DNA of 28,085 nucleotides, from positions 1-28,085 of the forward strand of contig JBKJZO010000142.1 of the NCBI GenBank assembly GCA_046715235.1. The letters run 5' to 3'. This document shows positions 15,037 to 21,757 of the stretch, piece by piece (position 1 is the stretch's first letter; the number at the start of each line of letters is the position of its first letter). The notes beneath the pieces are model-generated. The model saw only the letters and a list, made by a program, of their open reading frames with translations, ran no database searches and was not told the origin of the DNA. This DNA comes from JBKJZO01 sp046715235. GTDB taxonomy: Bacteria > Actinomycetota > Actinomycetes > BP-191. A program made the position numbers and the translations under genes.

Positions 15037-16382
15037 AGCCGCTCGGCGAGCACGCCGCGGATCGCGTCGACCGTCACGTCCGCGAGCAGGCGCAGGTCGT
15101 CCTCCTCGATGGCGAGTGGGGGCATCAGCACGACCACGTCGCCAAGCGGTCTGATGAAGACACCGAGTTGGCGAGCCCGCTGGCACACCGCGAATCCGGT
15201 GCGCTGCGAGGGTGAGTACGGCGAGCCGTCCGGCCGGGCGAGCTCGATGCCGGTCATCGTCCCGGCCTGCCGGATCTCGAGTACTCCGGGATCGTCGGCC
15301 AGGGGCTCGAGAAGCGCGCTGAGCCGACGACCGACCCAGCGGGCGTGACCGACGGTGTCGCGCTCGCGCATCAGGCGCAGGTTGGCCAGTGACGCCGCAC
15401 ACGCGAGCGGGTTGGCGGTGTAGGTGTGGCCGTGGAACAGCGTCCGGAACTCGTCGTACTTGCCGAGGAACGACTCGTAGACCGCCTCGGTCGCCAGTAC
15501 GGCGGCGATCGGCAGGTAGCCGGCCGACAGCCCCTTGCCGCAAGTGAGCAGGTCGGGCGCGACGCCGGCCTGCTCGCACGCCCACATCGTGCCGGTGCGG
15601 CCGATCCCGGTCGCGACCTCGTCAGCGATCATCGCGGCGCCGGCTTCGTCGCAGGCCAGCCGGACCCCGCGGAGGAAGTCCGGGTGGTGCGTGAGGATCC
15701 CGGCGGCCGCCTGCACCAATGGCTCGACGATAACGGCGGCCACGCCCGCGCCGTCGCGCGCAAGCACCTCGCGCAGCTCGGCGACGACCTGGGCCGCGCG
15801 CTCCGCCGGCGTCTGCCCGGGACGGCGTACGCCGGGCGAGCTGACTTGCCGCGTCTCCAACAGGATCGGGCGGTACGTCGAGTGGAACAGCTCGATCCCC
15901 CCGACGCTGACCGCGCCGAGGGTGTCACCGTGGTAGCCGTGCTCGACGTGCACGTAGAGCGGCCGGTGCTCACCGCGCTGAGCCGCCGCCTGATAGGCCA
16001 TCTTCAGCGCGGCTTCGACGGCGCTCGAGCCGTCGCCGGCGTAGAAGACGCGGGTCAGGCCAGCCGGCGCGTTCGCGGCCAGTTCGGCCGCGAGCTCGAT
16101 GCCCGGCTCGTGCGTCAGTCCGAGGAACGTCGAGTGCGCCACCTTGTCGAGCTGCCGGCGGATGGCGTCGTCGATTTCGGGGGCCCGATGTCCGTGCACC
16201 GTGACCCACAGCGACGACACGCCGTCGAGGTAGCGGCGGCCTTCCGTGTCAATGAGGTAAATGCCCTCGGCGCGGTCGATCACGAGGGGGTCGTCGTGGA
16301 GCCAGCCTTGCTGCTGCGTGAACGGATGCCACACGTGCCGCAGGTCCGCCGCTACGAGCTCGTCGGTGCGCTCGCCGGTCAT
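15033..16382 (-). CDS. bioA: Adenosylmethionine--8-amino-7-oxononanoate transaminase
   Basis: PLP aminotransferase that makes 7,8-diaminopelargonic acid using S-adenosylmethionine as amino donor. The 449 residues show DLRHVWHPFTQQQGW at the N-terminus (typical of BioA), the YAGDGSSAVEAALKMA phosphate-binding block, DEVATGIGRTG and the PLP lysine in TCGKGLSAGYLPIAAV. I use ATG 16382; an upstream in-frame ATG at 16412 would add ten residues of low family likeness. No good ribosome site is visible for either. It is divergent from pdtaS with 69 bases between starts, so the biotin promoter must lie there. I found no recognisable BioQ or BirA operator. Confidence 0.95.
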   Translation of the reverse strand: MTGERTDELVAADLRHVWHPFTQQQGWLHDDPLVIDRAEGIYLIDTEGRRYLDGVSSLWVTVHGHRAPEIDDAIRRQLDKVAHSTFLGLTHEPGIELAAELAANAPAGLTRVFYAGDGSSAVEAALKMAYQAAAQRGEHRPLYVHVEHGYHGDTLGAVSVGGIELFHSTYRPILLETRQVSSPGVRRPGQTPAERAAQVVAELREVLARDGAGVAAVIVEPLVQAAAGILTHHPDFLRGVRLACDEAGAAMIADEVATGIGRTGTMWACEQAGVAPDLLTCGKGLSAGYLPIAAVLATEAVYESFLGKYDEFRTLFHGHTYTANPLACAASLANLRLMRERDTVGHARWVGRRLSALLEPLADDPGVLEIRQAGTMTGIELARPDGSPYSPSQRTGFAVCQRARQLGVFIRPLGDVVVLMPPLAIEEDDLRLLADVTVDAIRGVLAERL

Positions 16383-16451
16383 GCGGCGCAGTTTCTCATG
16401 CGACGGCCGCATACGATCACGCCGTCTTCGCAGCGAGAGGTCGGGCACCAC

Positions 16452-17909
16452 GTGAGCACGCTGGGCGACCTGGTGCGGCTGCACAGCCGCACCTCCGATA
16501 CCGACATCGCCTGGCTGCACCAGCTCGTTGCCGAGTGGACGTTGCTCGCCGACCTGTCCTTCGCCGACCTTCTGCTCTTCGTCCGGACGGGGGACGACTC
16601 GGGTTTCGTCACTGTCGCCCAGATCCGCCCCACGACCGGGCAGACCCTCTACCGGGACGACAAGGTCGGAGAGTGGATCCCTGCCGACAAGCGCCCACTC
16701 GTCGACCGGTGCTGGCGTGAGGGCCGCATCTCGCGCGACCCGGCGCCCGACTCGCACGCGCCGTCGCCGGTGCAGCAGGAAGCGATCCCGGTACGCCGGG
16801 CCGGCAAGCTGATCGCGGTCATCGCCAGGGACACCAACCTCGCCGCGGCCCGCGTGCCGAGCCAGCTGGAGATGACCTACCTGCAGTCCGGCAACGACCT
16901 CGCACACATGGTCGCGGAGGGGAGTTACCCGTTCCCCGGTGCCGAGCCCGACCTCGAGGTGTCGCCGCGCGTAGGCGACGGCATGCTGCGTCTGGACGCC
17001 GACGGCGTGATCGTCTTCGGGAGCCCCAACGCGATCTCGGCGTACCGCCGCCTGGGCTTTGCGGGCAACATCGTCGGCGAGGACCTGCGCATGATCGGGT
17101 TCGAGGTGGGCATCGACGAGCGCCGGATCTGTGCGGTGCTCGACATCCGCTTCCCGGTCGAGGTCGAGGACGAAGCCGGGGGAGCGACGGTCCTGCGGCG
17201 GGCGATTCCGCTGCTGGCCAGGGGCGAGCTGATCGGCGCCCTCGTGCTGTTGCGTGACGTTACCGAGCTGCGCCGCCGCGAGCGCCAGCTGATGAGCAAG
17301 GACGCGACGATCCGGGAGATCCACCACCGGGTGAAGAACAATCTGCAGACCGTGGCTGCGCTGCTGCGGCTGCAGGCGCGCCGGCTCGACTCGGCTGAGG
17401 CGCGCGCCGCGCTGTCCGAGTCGGTACGTCGGGTGACCTCGATCGCGCTGGTGCACGAGACGCTCTCAGAGGCGCTCGATGAGAACGTCGTGTTCGACGA
17501 CATCGTCGACAAGGTCATGTCGATGATCGCCGATTTTGCCGGCCCCGAAGCCAGCGGGATCAGCGTCCGCAGGGAAGGGTCTGCCGGCCATCTGCCCACG
17601 GACGTGGCGACTCCGCTCGCGCTGGTGTTGACGGAACTGCTTCAGAACGCCGTGGAGCACGCCTTCGCTGACCACGAGGGCGGGAGCATCCAGGTGCGGT
17701 TGGATCGAGCCGAGGATCGGCTGCGTGCGGTCGTCTGCGACGACGGAGCGGGACTGCCCGACGAATTCGACGTGACGCGCTCGCACCGGCTGGGGCTACA
17801 GATCGTGCGCACGCTGGTGATGAACGAGCTCGGCGGCACGATCGTCATGGGCGCTGCCCCGCAGGGGGGCACAGAAGTGGTGCTCGACATCCCCACCCGG
17901 CTGTCGTAG
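16452..17909 (+). CDS. pdtaS: PdtaS-type cytosolic sensor histidine kinase
   Basis: A 485-residue soluble kinase closely resembling M. tuberculosis PdtaS (Rv3220c). In order: an N-terminal GAF-like H_kinase_N domain beginning STLGDLV and containing EWTLLADLSFADL, a PAS-like domain (about residues 170-280) with DGVIVFGSPNAISAYRRLG, and HisKA_2 with DATIREIHHRVKNNLQTV, the phosphoacceptor being one of His291/292. An HATPase_c domain follows with ELLQNAVEHAF and DDGAGLP. In mycobacteria it signals to the RNA-binding ANTAR regulator PdtaR, which is not in this window. Start GTG 16452 gives the same N-terminus as Mtb PdtaS; AGAGG lies eleven bases before and a TACGAT -10-like box at 16412-16417. 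It is convergent with whiB1, as in M. tuberculosis. Confidence 0.95.
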   Translation: MSTLGDLVRLHSRTSDTDIAWLHQLVAEWTLLADLSFADLLLFVRTGDDSGFVTVAQIRPTTGQTLYRDDKVGEWIPADKRPLVDRCWREGRISRDPAPDSHAPSPVQQEAIPVRRAGKLIAVIARDTNLAAARVPSQLEMTYLQSGNDLAHMVAEGSYPFPGAEPDLEVSPRVGDGMLRLDADGVIVFGSPNAISAYRRLGFAGNIVGEDLRMIGFEVGIDERRICAVLDIRFPVEVEDEAGGATVLRRAIPLLARGELIGALVLLRDVTELRRRERQLMSKDATIREIHHRVKNNLQTVAALLRLQARRLDSAEARAALSESVRRVTSIALVHETLSEALDENVVFDDIVDKVMSMIADFAGPEASGISVRREGSAGHLPTDVATPLALVLTELLQNAVEHAFADHEGGSIQVRLDRAEDRLRAVVCDDGAGLPDEFDVTRSHRLGLQIVRTLVMNELGGTIVMGAAPQGGTEVVLDIPTRLS

Positions 17910-17916
17910 CCCGGGT

Positions 17917-17954
17917 GTCGAGCTCCGGTAAGTCGAGCTCCGGTAAGTCGAGCT
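17917..17954. repeat. 15-base tandem repeat between pdtaS and whiB1
   Basis: The unit GTCGAGCTCCGGTAA occurs at 17917-17931 and 17932-17946, with eight more bases of a third copy to 17954 that run into the whiB1 stop codon. Each unit holds the palindrome GAGCTC, so neighbouring copies can pair over six bases around a nine-base loop. It fills the gap between two convergent stops and may serve as a weak terminator. Confidence 0.85.
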
Positions 17955-18210
17955 AGGCCATGCGGCTGCTGCGGGCTGCACGAGCTCCGCGCCGCTTGAG
18001 CGCGCGTCGCTCGTCCTCGCTGGTGCCGCCCCACACGCCGGCATCCTGCCCGGTTTCGAGCGCCCATTGCAGGCAGTCGACCCGCACGTCGCAACGACGG
18101 CATACGGCCTTCGCCTCTTCGACCTGCAGCGCAGCCGGGCCGGTCGTGCCGATCGGGAAGAACAACTCGGGGTCTTCGTCACGGCAGGCCGCTTGATGCC
18201 GCCAGTCCAT
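17953..18210 (-). CDS. whiB1: WhiB1-type iron-sulfur transcription regulator
   Basis: An 85-residue Wbl protein with the four cluster cysteines Cys9, Cys37, Cys40 and Cys46, the GVWGG turn and a basic C-terminal DNA-binding tail (DERRALKRRGAR). Spacing and sequence (MDWRH, CRDEDPELFFP) match mycobacterial WhiB1, an essential NO-sensing regulator that binds the primary sigma factor. The start is ATG 18210, with GGGAG nine bases upstream; the frame continues to an ATG at 18342, but those 44 extra residues are not family-like. Neighbour pdtaS is convergent, as in M. tuberculosis. The upstream 250 bases have a candidate promoter at 18341-18369 and a large palindrome with a CRP-type core at 18260-18289. 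Mycobacterial whiB1 is known to be regulated by cAMP-CRP, which fits. Confidence 0.96.
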   Translation of the reverse strand: MDWRHQAACRDEDPELFFPIGTTGPAALQVEEAKAVCRRCDVRVDCLQWALETGQDAGVWGGTSEDERRALKRRGARAARSSRMA

Positions 18211-18259
18211 GCGGTCCAGCTCCCAACTATCTCGTTCGTGCTTGGCCGGGTTGCCCCCC

Positions 18260-18289
18260 CGCAGCTTGTGAAACCTTTCACGAGCTGCG
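18260..18289. promoter_or_regulatory. 30-base palindrome with CRP-type core upstream of whiB1
   Basis: Arms 18260-18273 and 18276-18289 are complementary at every position but one, and that one would be G-T; the centre is two bases. The middle 16 bases (18267-18282) read TGTGA-AACCTT-TCACG, one base from the CRP consensus TGTGA-N6-TCACA. It is centred 64 bases before the whiB1 ATG and is followed on the minus strand by a run of seven G. If the proposed promoter at 18341-18369 is used, the site is in the leader and could repress or form an RNA hairpin; with a nearer promoter it could activate. The palindrome is certain; the regulator is inferred from the known CRP control of mycobacterial whiB1. 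Confidence 0.7.
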
Positions 18290-18340
18290 TTATTTCCCGC
18301 CCGGTCGTCCTTGGGGAACGAGTGGGCGGGGATGGGCTTC

Positions 18341-18369
18341 ACGCTACCTGGCTGGTAAGGGGCGGTCCA
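18341..18369 (-). promoter_or_regulatory. Candidate sigma-A type promoter for whiB1
   Basis: On the minus strand a -35-like TGGACC (18369-18364) and a -10 TAGCGT (18346-18341) are separated by 17 bases. Transcription would start near 18334, giving a leader of about 125 bases that contains the CRP-type palindrome. The rest of the gap 18370-18461 shows no other clear element. Confidence 0.4.
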
Positions 18370-18461
18370 GACCCCACGCCGTGACCCGCATCACCCCGGA
18401 ATCAGCCCAGTGAGGCGTGGAGCCGCGCGTGATACCAGTGGGAAATCGCCCAGAGGACCTT

Positions 18462-19370
18462 TTAGGCGATAACGGTCAACGCCTTGCGCACGCTGGTGAA
18501 GTGGATCCGGGTGCGGTCGCCGATGTAGTCGCCGTCGACTTGGGCGGCGAGCGGGCGCTGCGAGGAGAGCGTGAACTCGGCGATGTCGTGCAGCGCGAGG
18601 ACGTGTTTTCGGCTGTGCCGCGCGCTTTCCTCGAAGAACTGCCGCGCGATCCGCATCGCGCCCGGCACACTCATACGCTTGAGCGCGAACAGGTCAAGAT
18701 CGCGCTCAAAGCTTGCCTGCGGTGAGGGGTTGAGCGGCAACGCTCCGAAGTACGTCCACGGTGAGCCATTCGAGATGATGCCGTTGTACAGGCCTGAGAT
18801 CGGCTCCTGCCCGGGCACCTCGAGTGTCACCCAGGGATGCCGACGGTCAGTGCCCAGGATGTAGTGCCTGACCGCTGTGCGCATATATCTGCCGGGCGTC
18901 GCAGGCCGGCCGGCCTGGCGCAGCTTCTCGATTCGGTGGATGACCTCCGCGTCGACTCCGATGCCCGCGGCGAACGTGAAGTAGCGGTCGTCGGCGCGAC
19001 CCAGGTTGACGGCCCGCCGCCGTCCCGCGCGTAGGGCTTCGAGCAGCTCGCCGGTCGCCTCGATCGGTGAGGGTGACATGCCCAGAGCCCGCGCGAAAAC
19101 GTTGGCGCTGCCGCCGGGCACGATTGCCAGCGCTGTCGAAGAATGGGCCAAGCCGTTCGCCACCTCGTTGACCGTGCCGTCGCCCCCGAGTACGACGAGC
19201 AGCTCGATCCCGTCGGACGCGGCGTCCGTGGCCAATTCGGTCGCGTGGCCGCGGTGCGTGGTCTCCGTGAGGTCGATCTTCAGCTCGCTGCCGAGCGCGC
19301 GGATCAGCACATCGCGCATCCGGGGGGTCGTCGTGGTCGCCTTGGGGTTGACGACCAGCAGCGCCCGCAT
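18462..19370 (-). CDS. Diacylglycerol kinase family lipid kinase
   Basis: A 302-residue member of the DagK/YegS/LCB5 kinase family that phosphorylates a membrane lipid using ATP. The N-terminal MRALLVVNPKA, the nucleotide loop VVLGGDGTVNEVANGL and the VPGGSANVFARALGM block are characteristic; the C-terminal beta domain carries the YNGIISNGSPWTYFG and LAAQVDGDYIGD segments. The start is ATG 19370; a longer frame to 19421 is not family-like. A TACCCT box ends six bases before ATG with no ribosome site, so the mRNA may start at the ATG, although read-through from sigF 51 bases upstream is also possible. It precedes whiB1 on the same strand with a 250-base gap. The lipid substrate is unknown. Confidence 0.9.
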   Translation of the reverse strand: MRALLVVNPKATTTTPRMRDVLIRALGSELKIDLTETTHRGHATELATDAASDGIELLVVLGGDGTVNEVANGLAHSSTALAIVPGGSANVFARALGMSPSPIEATGELLEALRAGRRRAVNLGRADDRYFTFAAGIGVDAEVIHRIEKLRQAGRPATPGRYMRTAVRHYILGTDRRHPWVTLEVPGQEPISGLYNGIISNGSPWTYFGALPLNPSPQASFERDLDLFALKRMSVPGAMRIARQFFEESARHSRKHVLALHDIAEFTLSSQRPLAAQVDGDYIGDRTRIHFTSVRKALTVIA

Positions 19371-19376
19371 CGTCCG

Positions 19377-19382
19377 AGGGTA
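19377..19382 (-). promoter_or_regulatory. Candidate -10 box for leaderless diacylglycerol kinase gene
   Basis: Minus-strand TACCCT followed by six bases and the ATG at 19370. No purine-rich ribosome site is present. The -35 region is not convincing. Confidence 0.35.
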
Positions 19383-19421
19383 CCCGGCGGCCCGTTGCGG
19401 AGCCGCGCGGCGCGGCCGCAC

Positions 19422-20270
19422 TCAGCCTTCCGCGAGAAGTCCTTCGCGCAACTGGGCGAGCGTGCGCGCCAGCAATCTCGAGACGTGCATCTGCGAGATG
19501 CCCAGCTCGGCCGCGATCTGGGACTGCGTCATGTTGCCGAAGAACCGCAGCATCAGGATTTTCTTCTCCCGCGCCGGCAGTCGCTCCAGCAGGGGCTTGA
19601 GTGACTCGCGGTACTCGACGCCCTCGAGGGCGTCGTCGAGCTGCCCGAGGGTGTCGGCGACCGCCGGCGCGTCGTCGTCGCCGCTGTCGGGTGAGTCGAG
19701 CGAGATCGCCGAATAGGCGTTCGCCGACTCCAGACCCTCGAGGATTTCCTCCTCAGGCAGGGCAAGGAACGTGGCGAGCTCGGCGACCGTCGGGGCTCGT
19801 CCCAGCTTCTGCGAGAGCTCCGAGGTGGCCTTGGTCAGCGACAGCTTGAGTTCTTGCAGGCGCCTGGGCACACGGATCGCCCAGCCTTTGTCCCGGAAAT
19901 GGCGCTTGATCTCGCCCACGATCGTCGGCGTCGCGTAGGTCGAGAACTCGACGCCCCGCTCGGTGTCGAACCTGTCTACGGACTTGATGAGGCCGATCGT
20001 GGCTACCTGGATCAGGTCGTCGAGCGGCTCCCCACGATTGCGAAACCTGCGAGCGAGGTACTCGACCAGCGGGAGATGCATCTCGACGAGCTCGTCGCGC
20101 ACCCGTGGGTCGGCAGTCGTCTTGAGTCTCGCGAACAGTTCGCGCGCGTGCGCACGGTCAGCGCTGGTGCGTTCCTGGGCCGCGGTCAGTGGCAGGTCAA
20201 CCGCCAGCTCAGCGCCCGCGCCGGCATGCCCCGGTGTGACGCTCGTGATCGGCTCGCTTGTGTCTGTCAC
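19422..20270 (-). CDS. sigF: SigF/SigB family RNA polymerase sigma factor
   Basis: A 282-residue alternative sigma factor of the stress/sporulation group. Region 2 is clear (DDLIQVATIGLIKSVDRFD and GVEFSTYATPTIVGEIKRHF), followed by RDKGWAIRVPRRLQEL, region 3, and region 4 with the helix-turn-helix SQIAAELGISQMHVSRLL. The N-terminal 35 residues are a variable low-complexity extension. The start is GTG 20270, overlapping the stop of the rsbW-like gene by four bases (GTGA), the usual coupling of an anti-sigma factor and its sigma. Upstream of the pair I did not find the SigF-type GTTT-N15-17-GGGTA promoter seen in mycobacteria, so autoregulation is not shown. Which of the several actinobacterial SigB/F/G paralogues it corresponds to is uncertain. 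Confidence 0.93.
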   Translation of the reverse strand: MTDTSEPITSVTPGHAGAGAELAVDLPLTAAQERTSADRAHARELFARLKTTADPRVRDELVEMHLPLVEYLARRFRNRGEPLDDLIQVATIGLIKSVDRFDTERGVEFSTYATPTIVGEIKRHFRDKGWAIRVPRRLQELKLSLTKATSELSQKLGRAPTVAELATFLALPEEEILEGLESANAYSAISLDSPDSGDDDAPAVADTLGQLDDALEGVEYRESLKPLLERLPAREKKILMLRFFGNMTQSQIAAELGISQMHVSRLLARTLAQLREGLLAEG

Positions 20271-20710
20271 GCGGCGCTCGTGCTCGCATCCATGCGTCGC
20301 TTAAGAAGCGTGATCGTCACCCGCTGGTCGGCATCGACGCTGCTCTCGACCTCTCCCGCTAGCGCCGAGAGCACGGTCCAGGCGAACGTCTCGCGAGAGG
20401 GTTGCTCACCGTCGGACGTCGGGCAGCTGACTGCGACGCGCAGCCAATCCCGGCCGAGCTCGAATTCGCAGGTCAGGTCGGCGCCGCCCATCGCCTGGGG
20501 GAGCAGCATCGCGCACGCCTCATCTACAGCGATGCGCAGGTCCTCGATGTCGTCGAGAGTGAAGTCGAGCCGGGAGGCCAGGCCAGCCGTCGCCGTACGC
20601 AAGACCGAGAGGTAGGAGCTGTCAGCGGGCAAGGTGAGTACGACGACGTCTCTGGTGCCCGCGTCGCTGGCCTGCTCCTCCGCTCCCGAGACGGCGGTAT
20701 CGCCAGGCAT
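20267..20710 (-). CDS. rsbW: RsbW-like anti-sigma factor with degenerate ATP site
   Basis: A 147-residue protein resembling RsbW/SpoIIAB anti-sigma factors of the GHKL fold: strand-rich start (VVVLTLPADSSYLSVLRTATAGLA), then DLRIAVDEACAMLL, the usual N-box helix, and a strand LRVAVSC. It is called mainly from fold, size and its four-base overlap with sigF. The N-box asparagine that binds Mg-ATP in RsbW (EACTN-type) is Met here, and no DxGxG or GxGL box follows. It may bind SigF without kinase activity. ATG 20710 has GGAGG four bases before it. The gene lies 50 bases after a GNAT gene on the same strand. No anti-anti-sigma gene is seen in the window. Confidence 0.85.
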   Translation of the reverse strand: MPGDTAVSGAEEQASDAGTRDVVVLTLPADSSYLSVLRTATAGLASRLDFTLDDIEDLRIAVDEACAMLLPQAMGGADLTCEFELGRDWLRVAVSCPTSDGEQPSRETFAWTVLSALAGEVESSVDADQRVTITLLKRRMDASTSAA

Positions 20711-20760
20711 TCGACCTCCAGCTGAGCGACGAGCGGCGGTCCGCTCCGGACTGCGAAACA

Positions 20761-21267
20761 CTATGGCATCGCCCCGCCCTGACGTTCCCCGCTGCTGCCT
20801 CGGTGCTCGAACGAGGTCAGGGCATCGCCGGTGAGGCGGAAGACGGTCCACTCGTCCATGGGCCTTGCGCCGGCGCGCCGGTAGAAATCGATCGCGGGCT
20901 GGTTCCAGTCGAGGACGGCCCATTCGACCCGCTGGTAGCCGCGCTCGGCCGCCGTACGGGCGAGCGTGCGCAGGAGAGCGACCCCGACACCCCGGCCGCG
21001 GAACGCGGGGCGCACGAACAGGTCCTCGAGGTAGATGCCGTGGCGTCCGACCCAGGTCGAGAACGTGAGGTACCAGAGCGCGAAACCCGCGACCTCACCG
21101 TCGACTTCGGCGATGTGACACCAGACGGCGGGCTGCGGCGCGAACAACGACGCCTGCAGTAGCTCATGCGTCGCGGCGACCGCATCTGGCTCGCGTTCGT
21201 ACTCGGCGAGCTCTCGGATCAGTTCGAGGATGGCCGGTACGTCGTCGGGCGTGGCGGCTCGGATCAG
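20761..21267 (-). CDS. GNAT family N-acetyltransferase, apparent CTG start
   Basis: A 168-residue GNAT acetyltransferase that transfers an acetyl group from acetyl-CoA. The acetyl-CoA loop reads DLFVRPAFRGRGVGVALL and is followed by VEWAVLDWNQPAIDFYRRAGA, the standard C-terminal half. The N-terminal half (IRAATPDDVPAILELIREL) is clearly coding, but no ATG, GTG or TTG exists between the upstream stop (21277-21279) and a TTG at 21147 that would delete the first strand and helices. CTG 21267 begins exactly where family members start and has AGGA seven bases before it. It follows sodN with only nine bases between stop and start, so it is probably co-transcribed. Its substrate is unknown; polyamine- or diamine-type acetyltransferases have similar sequence. 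Confidence 0.88.
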   Translation of the reverse strand: MIRAATPDDVPAILELIRELAEYEREPDAVAATHELLQASLFAPQPAVWCHIAEVDGEVAGFALWYLTFSTWVGRHGIYLEDLFVRPAFRGRGVGVALLRTLARTAAERGYQRVEWAVLDWNQPAIDFYRRAGARPMDEWTVFRLTGDALTSFEHRGSSGERQGGAMP

Positions 21268-21276
21268 TTCGCGGTC

Positions 21277-21672
21277 CTACTTCTTCGTGGCGGCGAAGAC
21301 GTCGGCGATCTGGTCGACCAGATCGATCAGCTTCTGGCCGTCGTCGGGGTTCTCGGACTTCTTGTTGGCGCCGGCCGACTTGGTCGCGCTCCAGAAGAGG
21401 TCGTGCAGCTGGGGGTGCGCCTCGAGGTGCTCGGGCTTGAAGTAGTCGGTCCACAGCACCCACAGGTGGTGCTTGACGAGGTCGGCGCGCTCCTCCTTGA
21501 TCTGCACGGCGCGCTGGCGGAAGACCGGGTCGTCGGATGCCTGGTACTTCTCCTGGCAGGCCTTCACCGACTGCGCTTCGATGCGCGCCTGTGCCGGGTC
21601 GTAGACGCCGCAGGGGAGGTCACAGTGCGCGGAGATGGTCGTGCTCGGGGTCAACAGCGAGCGCAGTCGCAT
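21277..21672 (-). CDS. sodN: Nickel superoxide dismutase
   Basis: Cytoplasmic NiSOD, converting superoxide to peroxide and oxygen. The 131-residue precursor has a 15-residue leader ending before His16 of the nickel hook HCDLPCGVYDP; after cleavage His becomes the N-terminal ligand together with the two cysteines. The rest is the helical-bundle part (ACQEKYQASDDPVF, LWVLWTDYFKP). Start is ATG 21672, with AGAGGA nine bases before. The maturation protease gene is divergent with 85 bases between starts, the common arrangement. A promoter candidate lies at 21717-21744. The stop codon is nine bases before the proposed start of the GNAT gene, so both may be on one mRNA. No Nur box was identified. 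Confidence 0.97.
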   Translation of the reverse strand: MRLRSLLTPSTTISAHCDLPCGVYDPAQARIEAQSVKACQEKYQASDDPVFRQRAVQIKEERADLVKHHLWVLWTDYFKPEHLEAHPQLHDLFWSATKSAGANKKSENPDDGQKLIDLVDQIADVFAATKK

Positions 21673-21716
21673 CAGCCGTCATCCTCTCGGTCTGGGAAGG
21701 TTCGTCGGTAGAGCCG

Positions 21717-21744
21717 ACCCTATCCCGCGTTGGTTCGGTGTCAG
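21717..21744 (-). promoter_or_regulatory. Candidate promoter of sodN
   Basis: Minus-strand -35 CTGACA (21744-21739), 16-base spacer, and -10 TAGGGT (21722-21717). It would start transcription near 21710, leaving a leader of about 38 bases that contains the AGAGGA ribosome site. Both boxes are close to actinobacterial housekeeping consensus. Confidence 0.5.
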
Positions 21745-21757
21745 AAGGCGAGGACGA

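Noticed and set aside
13894..15585. Apparent 563-residue fusion upstream of bioF
   Set aside because: The extra N-terminal part lies inside bioA in another frame and has no family likeness; the GTGA overlap at 15033-15036 gives a normal-length BioF.
15426..16451. Upstream extension of pdtaS to 827 residues
   Set aside because: This part is antisense to bioA and unlike any PdtaS; GTG 16452 gives the same N-terminus as the mycobacterial protein.
16383..16451. BioQ or BirA operator in the bioA-pdtaS gap
   Set aside because: I found no inverted repeat resembling the known operators in these 69 bases.
18211..18342. 44-residue N-terminal extension of WhiB1
   Set aside because: WhiB1 proteins begin at MDWRH, and that ATG has GGGAG upstream; the extra region contains the CRP-type palindrome instead.
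20711..20770. SigF-type autoregulatory promoter before rsbW
   Set aside because: A GTTT is present on the minus strand, but no GGGTA box follows at 15-17 bases.
21673..21757. Nur (nickel-responsive) box between sodN and sodX
   Set aside because: No clear TTGCAA-type inverted pair was found; only a housekeeping-like promoter is supported.
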